Below, piece after piece: positions 21,598 through 30,097 of a stretch of 64,000 bases of DNA. A model generated the notes under the pieces. That model made no database searches. It was not told the DNA's origin and saw only the letters and a list, made by a program, of their open reading frames with translations. Made by a program: the position numbers and the translations under genes. Numbering within the stretch: position 1 is the first letter of the stretch; the number at the start of each line of letters is the position of its first letter. This DNA is from Symsagittifera roscoffensis (Eukaryota > Xenacoelomorpha > Acoela > Convolutidae), in contig NC_087070.1 of assembly GCF_963678635.1 (NCBI RefSeq), positions 48,343,467 through 48,407,466 on the forward strand, given 5' to 3'.

Positions 21598-22185
21598 ATG
21601 TTTACCCAAAGAAAGAAAACTAAAAAAGTGTTTTTCAACCATCTCATTATTTTAGATATTGAAGGATTTAAATGTGGCAAGAAACCTTTGATCATAAAGG
21701 AATTTTCCGTTTGCTCTGCTAATACAATTGATACAATTCATTTTCTGCCACCAGTTCAATTCAACAATTTACCAAAAGAAGAGAAAAAAGCGTACAATTG
21801 GGTATCTAAATTTCTACACGGGCTTCGTTGGGACGAAGGTGAATACCCTTACCCATACTTGGATCAAATTTTTGACAGCATTCGTTTGAGGAACCCAAAT
21901 TCCCATTTTTTTGCTAAAGGTACACAAAAATCTGTTTTATTAGCTGAATACTTGAAATTACCCGTGACCAATTTGGAAGATATTGGCTGCCCAAAGATTG
22001 AACAGTTATTGGGTCAAGAAAAACATATTTGCAAACGACATTCTCATTTACTTCCCTCGCATCAATTATTAAAGCATTGTACCCGTAGAAAATCCAAAGT
22101 TTTTTTCGATTGGTTACAAAATGAACTGTCCAATGATGCAAACAACCTTATCTCCAAATTTGGTGGTTTACGCTTCAATGACTAA
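21598..22185 (+). CDS. Polinton protein of the DIEGF family, Cys/His-rich C terminus
   Basis: 195 residues from ATG 21598. The N-terminal strand LIILDIEGF is followed by LIIKEFSVC, then HFLPPVQF, HGLRWDEGEYPYPYLDQIF, FFAKGTQKSVLLAEYL and DIGCPKIEQLL. The last third has C and H residues (CPKIEQ, ICKRH, HCTRRK) that could bind zinc. The D-x-E at the end of a hydrophobic strand and the later KGTQK resemble RNase H-fold exonuclease geometry; nuclease function is inference. Overlaps the next gene by 8 bases. Confidence 0.75.
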   Translation: MFTQRKKTKKVFFNHLIILDIEGFKCGKKPLIIKEFSVCSANTIDTIHFLPPVQFNNLPKEEKKAYNWVSKFLHGLRWDEGEYPYPYLDQIFDSIRLRNPNSHFFAKGTQKSVLLAEYLKLPVTNLEDIGCPKIEQLLGQEKHICKRHSHLLPSHQLLKHCTRRKSKVFFDWLQNELSNDANNLISKFGGLRFND

Positions 22186-22465
22186 TCAGAGTCCTGAAAA
22201 CAGTTTAACACCAAGAATTAAAGTTACTCTTACTCGGACAGGCATATTAGATTGTCGAGGAAAACCTCTCCTACAAAAATTCGAACAAATTACACTGAAC
22301 GATATCGAAATTGATAATTTACGGAAATTTTTTACAGTTCTTGACTACTTTCACCTGTACAATGTCCAGACTCCAGGAATTTCGCCAGTCAATTCCGTTG
22401 TTCAATCTCAACCTGGAAGGGCTGCAACCTCAGCTGGGAGAGAGAAGACAAATCCATTTGCATGA
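22178..22465 (+). CDS. Small hypothetical Polinton protein overlapping both neighbours
   Basis: 95 residues from ATG 22178, whose ATGACTAA overlaps the preceding stop. The region RIKVTLTRTGILDC...FEQITLNDIEIDNLRKF has strand-rich character followed by a helix, loosely like the protein at 19959. Its last ~100 bases overlap the start of the next gene in another frame, so the C terminus may be constrained by overprinting. Could also be a non-coding open frame. Confidence 0.5.
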   Translation: MTNQSPENSLTPRIKVTLTRTGILDCRGKPLLQKFEQITLNDIEIDNLRKFFTVLDYFHLYNVQTPGISPVNSVVQSQPGRAATSAGREKTNPFA

Positions 22466-22661
22466 CCATCAGCTTCCAGCTGAACTGAAAGAATTAGTCA
22501 AAACTGATAACGTTGAGGAAATACATTTAGTTCAAGCCACTATCAGAGTTGCTGCTCATTTTGTTGTAAAGTTCAAATCTAATTGTAAACATGACAAATT
22601 CACAAAGTATGAGTTTTTCTTCATTGAACGAGGAGTTGATTTGCCTGTTGAACCGAAATGA
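22362..22661 (+). CDS. Small Polinton protein, paralogue A of a tandem pair
   Basis: 99 residues from ATG 22362. From residue ~35 it aligns with the next gene: QLPAELKELVKTDNVEEI here against NLPKELLDEISTGNVEKI there, followed by a hydrophobic strand ending VVKFKSN against IIKYKPN. The N terminus (SRLQEFRQSIPL) overlaps the preceding frame. Function unknown; small and slightly basic. Confidence 0.6.
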   Translation: MSRLQEFRQSIPLFNLNLEGLQPQLGERRQIHLHDHQLPAELKELVKTDNVEEIHLVQATIRVAAHFVVKFKSNCKHDKFTKYEFFFIERGVDLPVEPK

Positions 22662-22759
22662 CGAATCACATATATATGCCAAGTTTTGTGAATCATAATA
22701 AATATAATTATTGATTGTTTTCATTTTCTTTTGATCTTGTGAGATTACTAGTTGCTAAC
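22662..22759. other. Short spacer between the paralogues
   Basis: 98 bp, AT-rich, the longest gap in this part of the array. It contains AATAAATATAATTA, which could serve as a TATA-like element or a poly(A) signal. Confidence 0.3.
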
Positions 22760-23056
22760 ATGTCGTGTTTGAAAATTCAAAATTTCAAAAAAATATTTTT
22801 GCCAAAAGAAAACACACAAAATGTGAGTTTAACAGGTGAGAATTTACCAAAAGAGTTATTAGACGAAATCAGTACCGGAAACGTAGAAAAAATTGTTCGG
22901 ATACTTCTGACAGACAAAAACATAGCAAGATATATAATAAAATACAAACCAAACGGCAATAGATCAGAGAGAAAAAAAGGCGATTGGTATGCAGTTGTAA
23001 CTATCAACCTTGATACAAATAAGCAAAAAAAGTCTTCCAGTAAACATGGAAATTGA
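22760..23056 (+). CDS. Small Polinton protein, paralogue B of a tandem pair
   Basis: 98 residues from ATG 22760. Aligns with the protein at 22362 over about 50 residues (LPKELLDEISTGNVEKI, then YIIKYKPNG), so one arose by duplication of the other. The C terminus is basic (NLDTNKQKKSSSKHGN). It overlaps the following membrane-protein gene by exactly 11 bases. Function unknown. Confidence 0.65.
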   Translation: MSCLKIQNFKKIFLPKENTQNVSLTGENLPKELLDEISTGNVEKIVRILLTDKNIARYIIKYKPNGNRSERKKGDWYAVVTINLDTNKQKKSSSKHGN

Positions 23057-23336
23057 AGAAACCACCACTGTCGAGAACAATGATTGCGACTTTGTTGACA
23101 TTGGTGTTGCCGAAAAGTCTTTATCTCACGAAAACAGATCTTGGAAATTTTGTAATTCTGTTTCTCTTCCGTCTGCAGAAGTTGTCTTTTTCACGCAAGT
23201 CTGTTTCATTTTCATTTTGCTCTCTTTATCTATTTCAAAATTGTCTTTTTACAACCTTAGTTGTGATGAGACTGCCATTTGGCTTTCAATACTATCCAGT
23301 ACAGTTGGTTACATGTTACCCAATCCCAAATTATAA
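23046..23336 (+). CDS. Small two-helix membrane protein with C-terminal GYMLPNPKL
   Basis: 96 residues from ATG 23046. An acidic N terminus precedes two hydrophobic segments: residues ~48-68 (FFTQVCFIFILLSLSI) and ~80-95 (WLSILSSTVGYMLP), and it ends in PNPKL. A short two-helix protein with a W...LP...E.FF start and an SS..GY.LPNP end is a recurring small gene of Polinton-like viruses, usually beside the packaging ATPase, as here. A virion membrane or entry/exit role is plausible but unproven. Confidence 0.75.
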   Translation: MEIEETTTVENNDCDFVDIGVAEKSLSHENRSWKFCNSVSLPSAEVVFFTQVCFIFILLSLSISKLSFYNLSCDETAIWLSILSSTVGYMLPNPKL

Positions 23337-23339
23337 TAA

Positions 23340-24031
23340 TGAATAAGATCATTTCAACAAAAGATCGTCTGTTTATGTCCGTTTCAGGTCCCTCAGGATC
23401 TGGCAAAACTGATTTAATTTTTCAAATGCTTCTCAAAGGTACATTCTATCCATCGTATAACAAGATATTTTATTTTTATCTTCACGATCAACCCAAATAC
23501 CGTTCCTTTGTTTCTCACAACAAATTTGATATTGAATTTATAAAATTATCCAGCTTTGAAATTGTTAATAACTTACGGGATTGTATGATTGTCTTTGATG
23601 ATACCTGTGAAGAAATTTTTAATGAAAAAGATTTTGTTAAATTAGCTACAGCAGGCCGACATAAAAATGTTCATGTTATTTATGTCAAGCACAATTTATT
23701 TCAGCAAAGTAAGCAATCACGTACAATAGATTTGAATACAACTCATTTAATTTTGTTCAAATCACCTCGAGACATTCAACAAATTGATTATTTAGGCAGA
23801 CAGTTGAATAATGCAAAATTCCTCCGTCATGCGTATCAGTTGGCAACGAAAGAAGATTTCGGTCATCTGTTGATAGACTTGGATCCCAAAACTTCAGAAT
23901 GTCTTCGTTATTCGTCAAACATAGTTCCACCATCACCAACCATTTTCTATTTACCATCCTCAAAAGCAGTTATCACATCTCTTGAAAATGAAAGAGAAAG
24001 AATTATGTATATTGAAGCAAATGCTCAATAG
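23340..24031 (+). CDS. ATP: Genome-packaging ATPase (Polinton ATP, FtsK/HerA-A32 type)
   Basis: 230 residues from ATG 23340, three bases after the preceding stop. Walker A is GPSGSGKTDL near residue 20; Walker B is CMIVFDDTCEE near residue 85; LILFKSPRDIQQIDYLGRQL near 140 fits the sensor and arginine-finger region of A32-like packaging ATPases. In PRD1-adenovirus-lineage viruses this enzyme pumps the genome into preformed capsids, and the same role is expected here. Its stop overlaps the next ATG by 11 bases. No damage is visible. Confidence 0.92.
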
Positions 24032-24278
24032 TCGCCATTGTAGATCAATTTTGACAGGAGCTGATTCAAATTTTATTAGATTTCTTTGCGATTGTTTTGT
24101 AAATGTTTTTCTGGGACATGTTCCAGCTAACAAGAGTTTCATCGAGAGTAAGAAAATACCATTTGGAAAAATTGTTGACCCTAAGTTTAGTATCCGAGAA
24201 AAACGAAAAGTTCTGGCAAACAATATTTCACTGGTTAAATCAATCGGAGAATCGTGTTACATTTACCTGAAAAACTAG
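24021..24278 (+). CDS. Conserved small helical Polinton protein
   Basis: 85 residues from ATG 24021, overlapping the ATPase stop by 11 bases. The pattern SILTGADSNFIRFLCDCFVN, VFLGHVPANKSF, FSIREKRKVLANN matches a small helical protein often found among Polinton structural genes, with an ILxxAD...CxC..NVxxGNVP...KRxxL layout. Role unknown; it may be a small virion or assembly protein. Confidence 0.65.
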   Translation: MLNSRHCRSILTGADSNFIRFLCDCFVNVFLGHVPANKSFIESKKIPFGKIVDPKFSIREKRKVLANNISLVKSIGESCYIYLKN

Positions 24279-24288
24279 AACCTTAAGC

Positions 24289-25224
24289 ATGTATGCTGAA
24301 GAATTCATCCTCATTCCTCGAAAAACATATGCTCCAGATGAAAAAACTGCACCACAATCTCAAATCCTTCATAATCCATTAATTAACGACAAATCATCTC
24401 AACTCAATTACATACAACGATTTCGAGAACGAAATATCAGCCGTGACTCTCCACCACCATTAAACCCAACATCTCCTATTCCCTTAACCCCTAGTAATGT
24501 AGTACCAAATCTTCGAAAAAGAAATTTATCTGCGCTTACTAATTTCAGTGGTGATGGTGATGATGAAGCAGAAGAAAATATTGAATCATACAATTCTCAG
24601 CAGCAGACAAGTTCAAAGAGATTAGAAAAAAAGGATGAAAAAAGTTATGGAAAAACCGCTGAAGTGTTTCGAAAGATTATGGAATCCATTCAAGAGCTAT
24701 TGGAAGCTAATAAATTGGAAAGGGCAAACATAGTGCTGAAGCAGTTGTTCAAAGTTGAATCCTTGACATTAGACGTTGACGGATATGTTCTAATTCAAGG
24801 AAAACCAACACTCGTTAAAATTGAATCCTTTTTGTACGATACACAGCAAAACACAAAAAAACTTGAAGGTGTTTTTTATCCTCAAATTTTGAAAGAACTG
24901 AATCTTGATCCTAGCTTAGTGTCTAACACTTATGCCAAACAGATTCTCCGCTCGCTTAAGAGCGAAGCAGCTAAGCCCTCAACTTCTTCCTCCTTCGTCT
25001 CCGACAACCCGACAACTGAGGACTCGAAGATATCAAAACCCTCCTCTTCGAAGACTCGATCGACAACTCTCAAACCCAGAACCAAGCAATCTGACAAAAG
25101 AAAAACCAAGAAAAAAGAATTTTTCCCCAACGACGACGATGACGACGATGATAAAAACTATGAAAGCAGTAAAGAATCGTTTGCGACAACGTCAACAAAA
25201 GAATGGAAATCCTACTATCAGTGA
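24289..25224 (+). CDS. Conserved Polinton protein (LIP-x-x-Y N terminus, DxxGxVxIxG domain)
   Basis: 311 residues from a true ATG. The N terminus EEFILIPRKTYA is typical of a protein found next to Polinton integrases. Residues ~40-100 are Pro-, Ser- and Asp/Glu-rich. A globular domain at ~120-215 includes LTLDVDGYVLIQG, KIESFLYD and ILKELNLDPSLVSN. The tail is highly charged, with basic KRKTKKK followed by eight Asp residues in a row. The last 65 bases overlap the integrase start in another frame. Function unknown; a virion or DNA-associated protein is possible. Confidence 0.75.
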   Translation: MYAEEFILIPRKTYAPDEKTAPQSQILHNPLINDKSSQLNYIQRFRERNISRDSPPPLNPTSPIPLTPSNVVPNLRKRNLSALTNFSGDGDDEAEENIESYNSQQQTSSKRLEKKDEKSYGKTAEVFRKIMESIQELLEANKLERANIVLKQLFKVESLTLDVDGYVLIQGKPTLVKIESFLYDTQQNTKKLEGVFYPQILKELNLDPSLVSNTYAKQILRSLKSEAAKPSTSSSFVSDNPTTEDSKISKPSSSKTRSTTLKPRTKQSDKRKTKKKEFFPNDDDDDDDKNYESSKESFATTSTKEWKSYYQ

Positions 25225-26155
25225 AGAAAAGAAACTCAAATTACTCTACACGAAAGGTCCAGCTGCATTTGGTAGCGTTAAAAATTTAACAAATGCTAGT
25301 CAACTCTCACCAGAAAAAGTTAGAAAATTTCTGAGATCTCAATCATCACATACAAAGTATGGATTGTTTCGTAAAACATATCCTCGGCTAAAAGTGATTG
25401 TTAACGATATCAACGAAATTTGGTCTCTTGACTTGGCTTATGTTGATAAATTGGCTAAATATAACCGAGGGGTACGATATTTATTAGTTGCTGTCGATTG
25501 TCTCTCTCGCTACTTACGAGTGGAACCCCTGAAGACCAAATATGCTAAAGAAACAACCGAAGCTTTCAAAAAAATGATCAAAACAAAACAACCAAAAAAA
25601 GTTTGGGTTGACAAAGGCACCGAGTTTAAAGGAGAGTTCGAAAAGTTATGTACTAAACGAGAAATCATCAAATACAATACTCACAGTGAAAAAAAATCAG
25701 CGTTTGCCGAAAGAAACATTCGATCGCTGAAAAATATTATCTACAAATATTTGGAGTTTGAATGGACTTACAGTTATATTGAAAAATTACAAAGTTTTGT
25801 TCAAACGATTAACTCACGCGTTAATAGAGTTACAAAATTGGCTCCAAACAAGGTCACAAGAAAACATGTACCTGCTTTAGTTTCATTAATTGCAAACAGT
25901 TCATCGAAGTTGGTACAGAAACCAAAGTTTTATGTTGGTGATTATGTGCGAATAGCGAAGACTGACTTGCCTTTTAGAAAAGGTTACAAGCAGATTTTTA
26001 CAGACGAAGTTTTTGAAATAGTTGCCATTCCTACTGTAAACCCTCCAACATACAGTCTCATTGATGCGGAAAAGGAAGAAATCAGCGGAAAATTTTATGA
26101 AAAAGAACTTAGTTTAATTGGAAACAAAGCTGATTATAACGAAAATGGGCAGTGA
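25160..26155 (+). CDS. INT: Retrovirus-type (RVE) integrase
   Basis: 331 residues from ATG 25160; the open frame extends back to 24932, but that part overlaps the previous gene and reads as low complexity. The catalytic triad is D in WSLDLAYVD (residue ~92), D in VWVDKGTEF (~150) and E in SAFAERNIRSLK (~188). The C terminus (KFYVGDYVRIAKTDLPFRKGY...TDEVFEIV) is the SH3/chromo-like part of Polinton integrases. It inserts the element into host DNA with a 6-bp duplication, matching CACTTG here. Its stop overlaps the minor capsid ATG by 11 bases. Intact. Confidence 0.93.
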   Translation: MKAVKNRLRQRQQKNGNPTISEEKKLKLLYTKGPAAFGSVKNLTNASQLSPEKVRKFLRSQSSHTKYGLFRKTYPRLKVIVNDINEIWSLDLAYVDKLAKYNRGVRYLLVAVDCLSRYLRVEPLKTKYAKETTEAFKKMIKTKQPKKVWVDKGTEFKGEFEKLCTKREIIKYNTHSEKKSAFAERNIRSLKNIIYKYLEFEWTYSYIEKLQSFVQTINSRVNRVTKLAPNKVTRKHVPALVSLIANSSSKLVQKPKFYVGDYVRIAKTDLPFRKGYKQIFTDEVFEIVAIPTVNPPTYSLIDAEKEEISGKFYEKELSLIGNKADYNENGQ

Positions 26156-27014
26156 TGAGTTTACTGTACATTTGATTTCAACAGCATCAATGGATTATTT
26201 CCCAGACAACACTTTGGCCAGTTTTAGAAATTTTTGTAAAGAAGAAATAGCTTTAGACGGAGATTGGAGAGTTGCTCTCTCAGAAATAATTTTCCCCACA
26301 AAATTAAACAATGTTACTGATGAGGAATTTACGTACTTCAGAGCATCCGAAGTAGTAGCCAGTAAATCCAACGCTGGCAATCCGAATACAATTTCCAGAC
26401 CCTACTATGGCGAAAAAGTTTTTATCAAATCAGGAGAGTACACTTTTATAGAACAATTGATTAATGAGATAAAAACAAAACTCAAAGACAAAATTCATTT
26501 TGATGCGAGTCCTCAAGAAATCACGAATAGCATGAGCATTTGGATGAACGCAAATGAAGGAATCTCATTCCCAAGTCCCCAAATACCCAGTCTGTTAGGC
26601 TACAATGCAAAGCTTGATGAGAACGGTGAATATCACATTGGATACAAAATGATACCCTCCTTCGATGCATCTTATGAGGGAAACGAACTGTACGAATCTC
26701 ATTTCCCATATGACTTATCAAGTGGGACAAGTCTAATTTTTGTCTATATTGACATTATTCAATACCAAACTGTTGGTGATGCAAAGGCCCCATTGTTACG
26801 CGTCATTGATTCAAATAGACGCATCAAAAACGGTAGTGCCTGCAGCATTGAACCTAATCATCGAAAAAACTTCACTAATTTAGACTATAAAAAATTATTC
26901 ACTTCATCTGTACAATCAATATCGGTACAGTTGCGCACAGAAACTGGAAGACTAGTGCCCTTTGCAGGAACTGGTAAAGTTGTGTTGACTCTAAAATTCA
27001 AGCGCTTTGATTGA
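26145..27014 (+). CDS. Minor capsid (penton, single jelly-roll) protein
   Basis: 289 residues from ATG 26145. The opening (FTVHLISTAS, NTLASFRNF, DGDWRVALSEIIFP) is the hallmark of Polinton minor capsid proteins: short strand, then a WxVALxEI segment. Later strands (SLIFVYIDII, VLTLKFKRFD) complete a jelly roll. It should form the capsid vertices. It precedes the basic core-like protein by six bases. A decayed homologue is recognisable at 44500-45081 in this window, aligning over the whole C-terminal third. Confidence 0.88.
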   Translation: MGSDEFTVHLISTASMDYFPDNTLASFRNFCKEEIALDGDWRVALSEIIFPTKLNNVTDEEFTYFRASEVVASKSNAGNPNTISRPYYGEKVFIKSGEYTFIEQLINEIKTKLKDKIHFDASPQEITNSMSIWMNANEGISFPSPQIPSLLGYNAKLDENGEYHIGYKMIPSFDASYEGNELYESHFPYDLSSGTSLIFVYIDIIQYQTVGDAKAPLLRVIDSNRRIKNGSACSIEPNHRKNFTNLDYKKLFTSSVQSISVQLRTETGRLVPFAGTGKVVLTLKFKRFD

Positions 27015-27020
27015 AAACCA

Positions 27021-27443
27021 ATGGAACAATATTATGCAAAGCAAGCTTCACTTCCTCATTTCTCTGGACACTACCGACAACGCGGCAGTGGATTTGGCGC
27101 TTTGGCTGCTGGTATTGGTCGTGTTGCTATACCGTTTGCACGACGGGTTATTCTACCGGCTGCGAAAAAACTGGGCAGAGAACTTTTGATGAGTGCAGCG
27201 CCAGAACTAATTGATGTCGCTATGAAAAAGAAGTCTCCTAAACAAGCATTGAAAAACACTGTCACAAAAACTGCAAGAAAACAACTCGGTGGTGGTAGAC
27301 GACGTCGTCGAAAGACACCAATGAATGGATTACGAAGAAGAAGGTCAGTAGGGGCTCGAAAAAGAAAAACAATCATTCGAAGAAAAACCAGACCAGTGAG
27401 AAGTCGAGCAGATTTTTTCTCAAACATAAAAAATGATCGCTAA
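27021..27443 (+). CDS. Small basic virion protein (adenovirus core/pX-like)
   Basis: 140 residues. The N-terminal part has a Gly/Ala-rich amphipathic stretch (QRGSGFGALAAGIGRVA) like the membrane-active or core peptides of adenovirus-lineage viruses. The middle is helical (APELIDVAMKKKSPKQALK) and the C-terminal 50 residues are packed with Arg (GGGRRRRRKTP, RRRRSVGARKRK), suited to binding DNA in the capsid. It lies between the two capsid genes and overlaps the major capsid ATG by 11 bases. A decayed homologue is at 45106-45543. Confidence 0.82.
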   Translation: MEQYYAKQASLPHFSGHYRQRGSGFGALAAGIGRVAIPFARRVILPAAKKLGRELLMSAAPELIDVAMKKKSPKQALKNTVTKTARKQLGGGRRRRRKTPMNGLRRRRSVGARKRKTIIRRKTRPVRSRADFFSNIKNDR

Positions 27444-28740
27444 TTTGTTACCCAATGAAGCTACCCATAGCTCTCTGGATTTGTTTGAAAAACAACCTCT
27501 TTTGATTACTTTTGAAAACGCTTTTGATCAAAAAATTGGACCTGTCTATTCACCTAATGGACCAATGCTTGAATTTGAAATCACCGGTGACCGTAATAAT
27601 TTTGTTGACCTGCAAAAAATTTATTTGGAAATACGATGCAAAGTAACGCAATCAAGTGGAGCTGATCTGCGATACGACAACACTGATCCTACTGTGTCTG
27701 ATTCACCGTTCCTCGTAAACAACTCCCTGTATTCCCTTTTCTCTGACTGTACCCTCTCTGCTAATGGACTCAAAATCTCAAATGCCAATAGTAATTTTGC
27801 GCATAAAAGCTTTATTGGAACAGAATTTTCTAACAGCAAAGGAGCCAAGGACTCGTGGCTTAAGTGTCAGGGATATCGTTTTGAAAACAATCCCGCTGCA
27901 ATAGATGCAGCTGATTTCACACCTCAACGAGAACTGGTCCGTGAATCGAATGAAATTTGGTTCTATGGACCCGCTGGAGTTGATTTTTTCACATGTGACA
28001 AGCATTTGTTGAGCGGTGTTACCCTCAGACTTTCCTACAGACGTTCTCATGAAGACTTTCTCATTATATCGGAAAATGCTGCCAAGCATTACAAGCTGCA
28101 AATACTCGAAGCGAACCTGTATGTTAGAAAAATGACTGTGACCGACCATGTGCTCTCTGCCATTGAATCAACTTTGCTCAAAACTCCTGCGAACTACCCA
28201 TATCAAGAAGAAATTACAAAAACATTTCTTGCAACAGCTGGTCAGCGCAGCTGGCAACAGGAAGATATTTTTGCTCGTGAACCGGTGAGACAAATTATCA
28301 TAGCATTGAACACAAATAATGCATTTCTAGGAACAAACCGAACGAATCCTTTTCATTATCAAAAATTTGGACTGGAGCAAGTTACTTTGAGACGAAATGG
28401 TTTACCAATAGCAAGTACACCAATCAGTACACAAGATCATAAGCGTCTCTTCTTCAACACACTATCAGCGCTGGGTTTGTTGCACTGCGGGCTGGGAATC
28501 ACTCTGGATAACTACCAACAGCACTTTATTATGTGTTTTGATCTCACTAGCACACAGCAGGCAGCTCATGACTTCTTGCATCCAGAACTTACTAACTGCT
28601 CAGTTTCACTCGATCTTCAATTCTCAAACGCTTTGACAGCAAACCTGGAAATTTTTGTTTGGGGTATACGCTCATCCAATGTATTTATTACCTCCGACCG
28701 CAAAGTTACAAAGAACGTCCTTCCCATTTCGACAGTCTGA
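27433..28740 (+). CDS. MCP: Major capsid protein (double jelly-roll)
   Basis: 435 residues from ATG 27433, the usual size for Polinton major capsid proteins. Recognisable blocks are GPMLEFEITGDRNNFVDL (first jelly-roll start), LYSLFSDCTLSANG, NFAHKSFIGTEFS, the long central strand region, and a second jelly roll ending FVWGIRSSNVF. It should trimerise into hexagonal capsomers. The gene is open throughout and is followed after two bases by the protease. Its last 330 bases recur at 3-332. Confidence 0.92.
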   Translation: MIANLLPNEATHSSLDLFEKQPLLITFENAFDQKIGPVYSPNGPMLEFEITGDRNNFVDLQKIYLEIRCKVTQSSGADLRYDNTDPTVSDSPFLVNNSLYSLFSDCTLSANGLKISNANSNFAHKSFIGTEFSNSKGAKDSWLKCQGYRFENNPAAIDAADFTPQRELVRESNEIWFYGPAGVDFFTCDKHLLSGVTLRLSYRRSHEDFLIISENAAKHYKLQILEANLYVRKMTVTDHVLSAIESTLLKTPANYPYQEEITKTFLATAGQRSWQQEDIFAREPVRQIIIALNTNNAFLGTNRTNPFHYQKFGLEQVTLRRNGLPIASTPISTQDHKRLFFNTLSALGLLHCGLGITLDNYQQHFIMCFDLTSTQQAAHDFLHPELTNCSVSLDLQFSNALTANLEIFVWGIRSSNVFITSDRKVTKNVLPISTV

Positions 28741-28742
28741 AA

Positions 28743-29189
28743 ATGGATGAAATCCAGTTGCAGGACCTCATTCAGAATTGTAAACATCTGAAATATAAGT
28801 TTTTTGGAGTATTTGCAGCCGACAATTTTCCACCTCACATCCCAAACAACATCTTTATGATTGTGAACACTTCAAAATCAGATTCTCCGGGGACACATTG
28901 GATTGTGATATGCAACAGAAGAAATGTTTTATACTTCGCTGATCCTCTCGGTCTTCCTCTCTGGCAGTACACCAATCTGTATAAACGATTGAACGAGAAT
29001 TTTCATCAAGTGACTGAATTGATGACAAACTTTCCCATGCAAGACTCAAACTCTACCATGTGCGGTTCTTTTTGTATTTATATTGCACATTTGATTTTTG
29101 ATAAAAACTTTAATGGTGATGCTTCTGATTTTGTTTATATAACTGATCATGTTTTGAAACGTTTCCTAACTCACATGCTTACCCATTAA
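28743..29189 (+). CDS. PRO: Adenain-like cysteine protease (Polinton PRO)
   Basis: 148 residues from ATG 28743. His in GTHWIVI, acidic residue in YFADPLG, Gln in the MQDSN segment and nucleophile Cys in MCGSFCIYIAHL form the catalytic set of the adenovirus protease/Ulp1 fold. Expected to process virion precursors during maturation. It is the last gene of the rightward array. The length is shorter than adenoviral proteases (~200 residues) but normal for Polintons. The first copy at 335-781 differs by one residue. Confidence 0.92.
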   Translation: MDEIQLQDLIQNCKHLKYKFFGVFAADNFPPHIPNNIFMIVNTSKSDSPGTHWIVICNRRNVLYFADPLGLPLWQYTNLYKRLNENFHQVTELMTNFPMQDSNSTMCGSFCIYIAHLIFDKNFNGDASDFVYITDHVLKRFLTHMLTH

Positions 29190-30097
29190 CTAACCATTTA
29201 ATATAGCTGTTTTATACACTTTACAATTTCATTTTGAACAATACATTCTTTTAGTAATTGAAATTTTACCCAATTGTTAACTGAATAGCAGTAATTCGAG
29301 AAGTTAATTCAAAGTGAGAAAAAAGTACAAAATCGATCTATGGGGGGATATCACCATACCAGCTACTGTTGCCTCCTTTCAGTACAATTTCCGGACGGGT
29401 TTCGAAACGCCGCCTTTCGGCTGAGAGTCGAGCGCCATGCGTTTTCCTCTACTCGGACCCCAAGAAATTTTGATCCACTTCAATTTTATAGTAACAAGTT
29501 AGGTACAAGTTTTGATAATAATTCTGGGCACTTTTGGCTTTCATCAGTGTTCTCGTTTTTCAAGATCTTAACCCACTACAACTTATTAGCTCTTTCAACC
29601 TTTCTATAAAATCAAAGCTTTTGTCATAGATTTCAGACGTTTATTTTTCAGTCTTCTGTAGACACGGAAAATGGAAATGTCGAAATTTTCAAGCCAATTT
29701 CATTATTTTAGAGTTTTCAGTGTTGCAAAATTTTTCTTTGTTTTTTACTTTCATTTGGCTTAAAGAAACTTTTCATTCTTATTTCGGTCAAATTGATCAT
29801 TAGCTTTTACCTAAATAGAGGTGGCGGCCGCCGCAATTGACGAATTTTCCTTTCTTTGAGATTCAGCAATAAAACATGCATTTTTGAAGGAAATCGTTCA
29901 CCGCAGCCAACAGTTAAGCTACGCTGCCAAAATCTGGTGCTTTCCTATTACATATAATAGATATATAACGTCCTTTTACATGTAAACAAGCCAATACCCC
30001 CAAACTTTAGAAGGGAAAATATGCACCGACCAAAACTTAATTCCATTCCCGGTTCCACAACGTTCAGTGGGAATACTCAATAATTTACCGAAGTTTT
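29190..30097. other. Noncoding 3' region of the Polinton
   Basis: No convincing gene. Holds the tRNA-like stretch (listed separately) and AT-rich spacer leading to the terminal repeat. An 89-codon open stretch at 29340-29609 has a composition unlike protein and no recognisable motif. Confidence 0.6.
29388..29462 (-). other. tRNA-like A-box/B-box stretch (copy 2)
   Basis: Minus strand: A-box-like TCCGAGTAGAGG (29446-29457) and B-box-like GTTTCGAAACC (29398-29408), 37 nt apart, near tRNA spacing. The acceptor and T stems pair poorly. A tRNA-derived fragment or Pol III promoter is possible. Identical to 980-1054. Confidence 0.3.
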
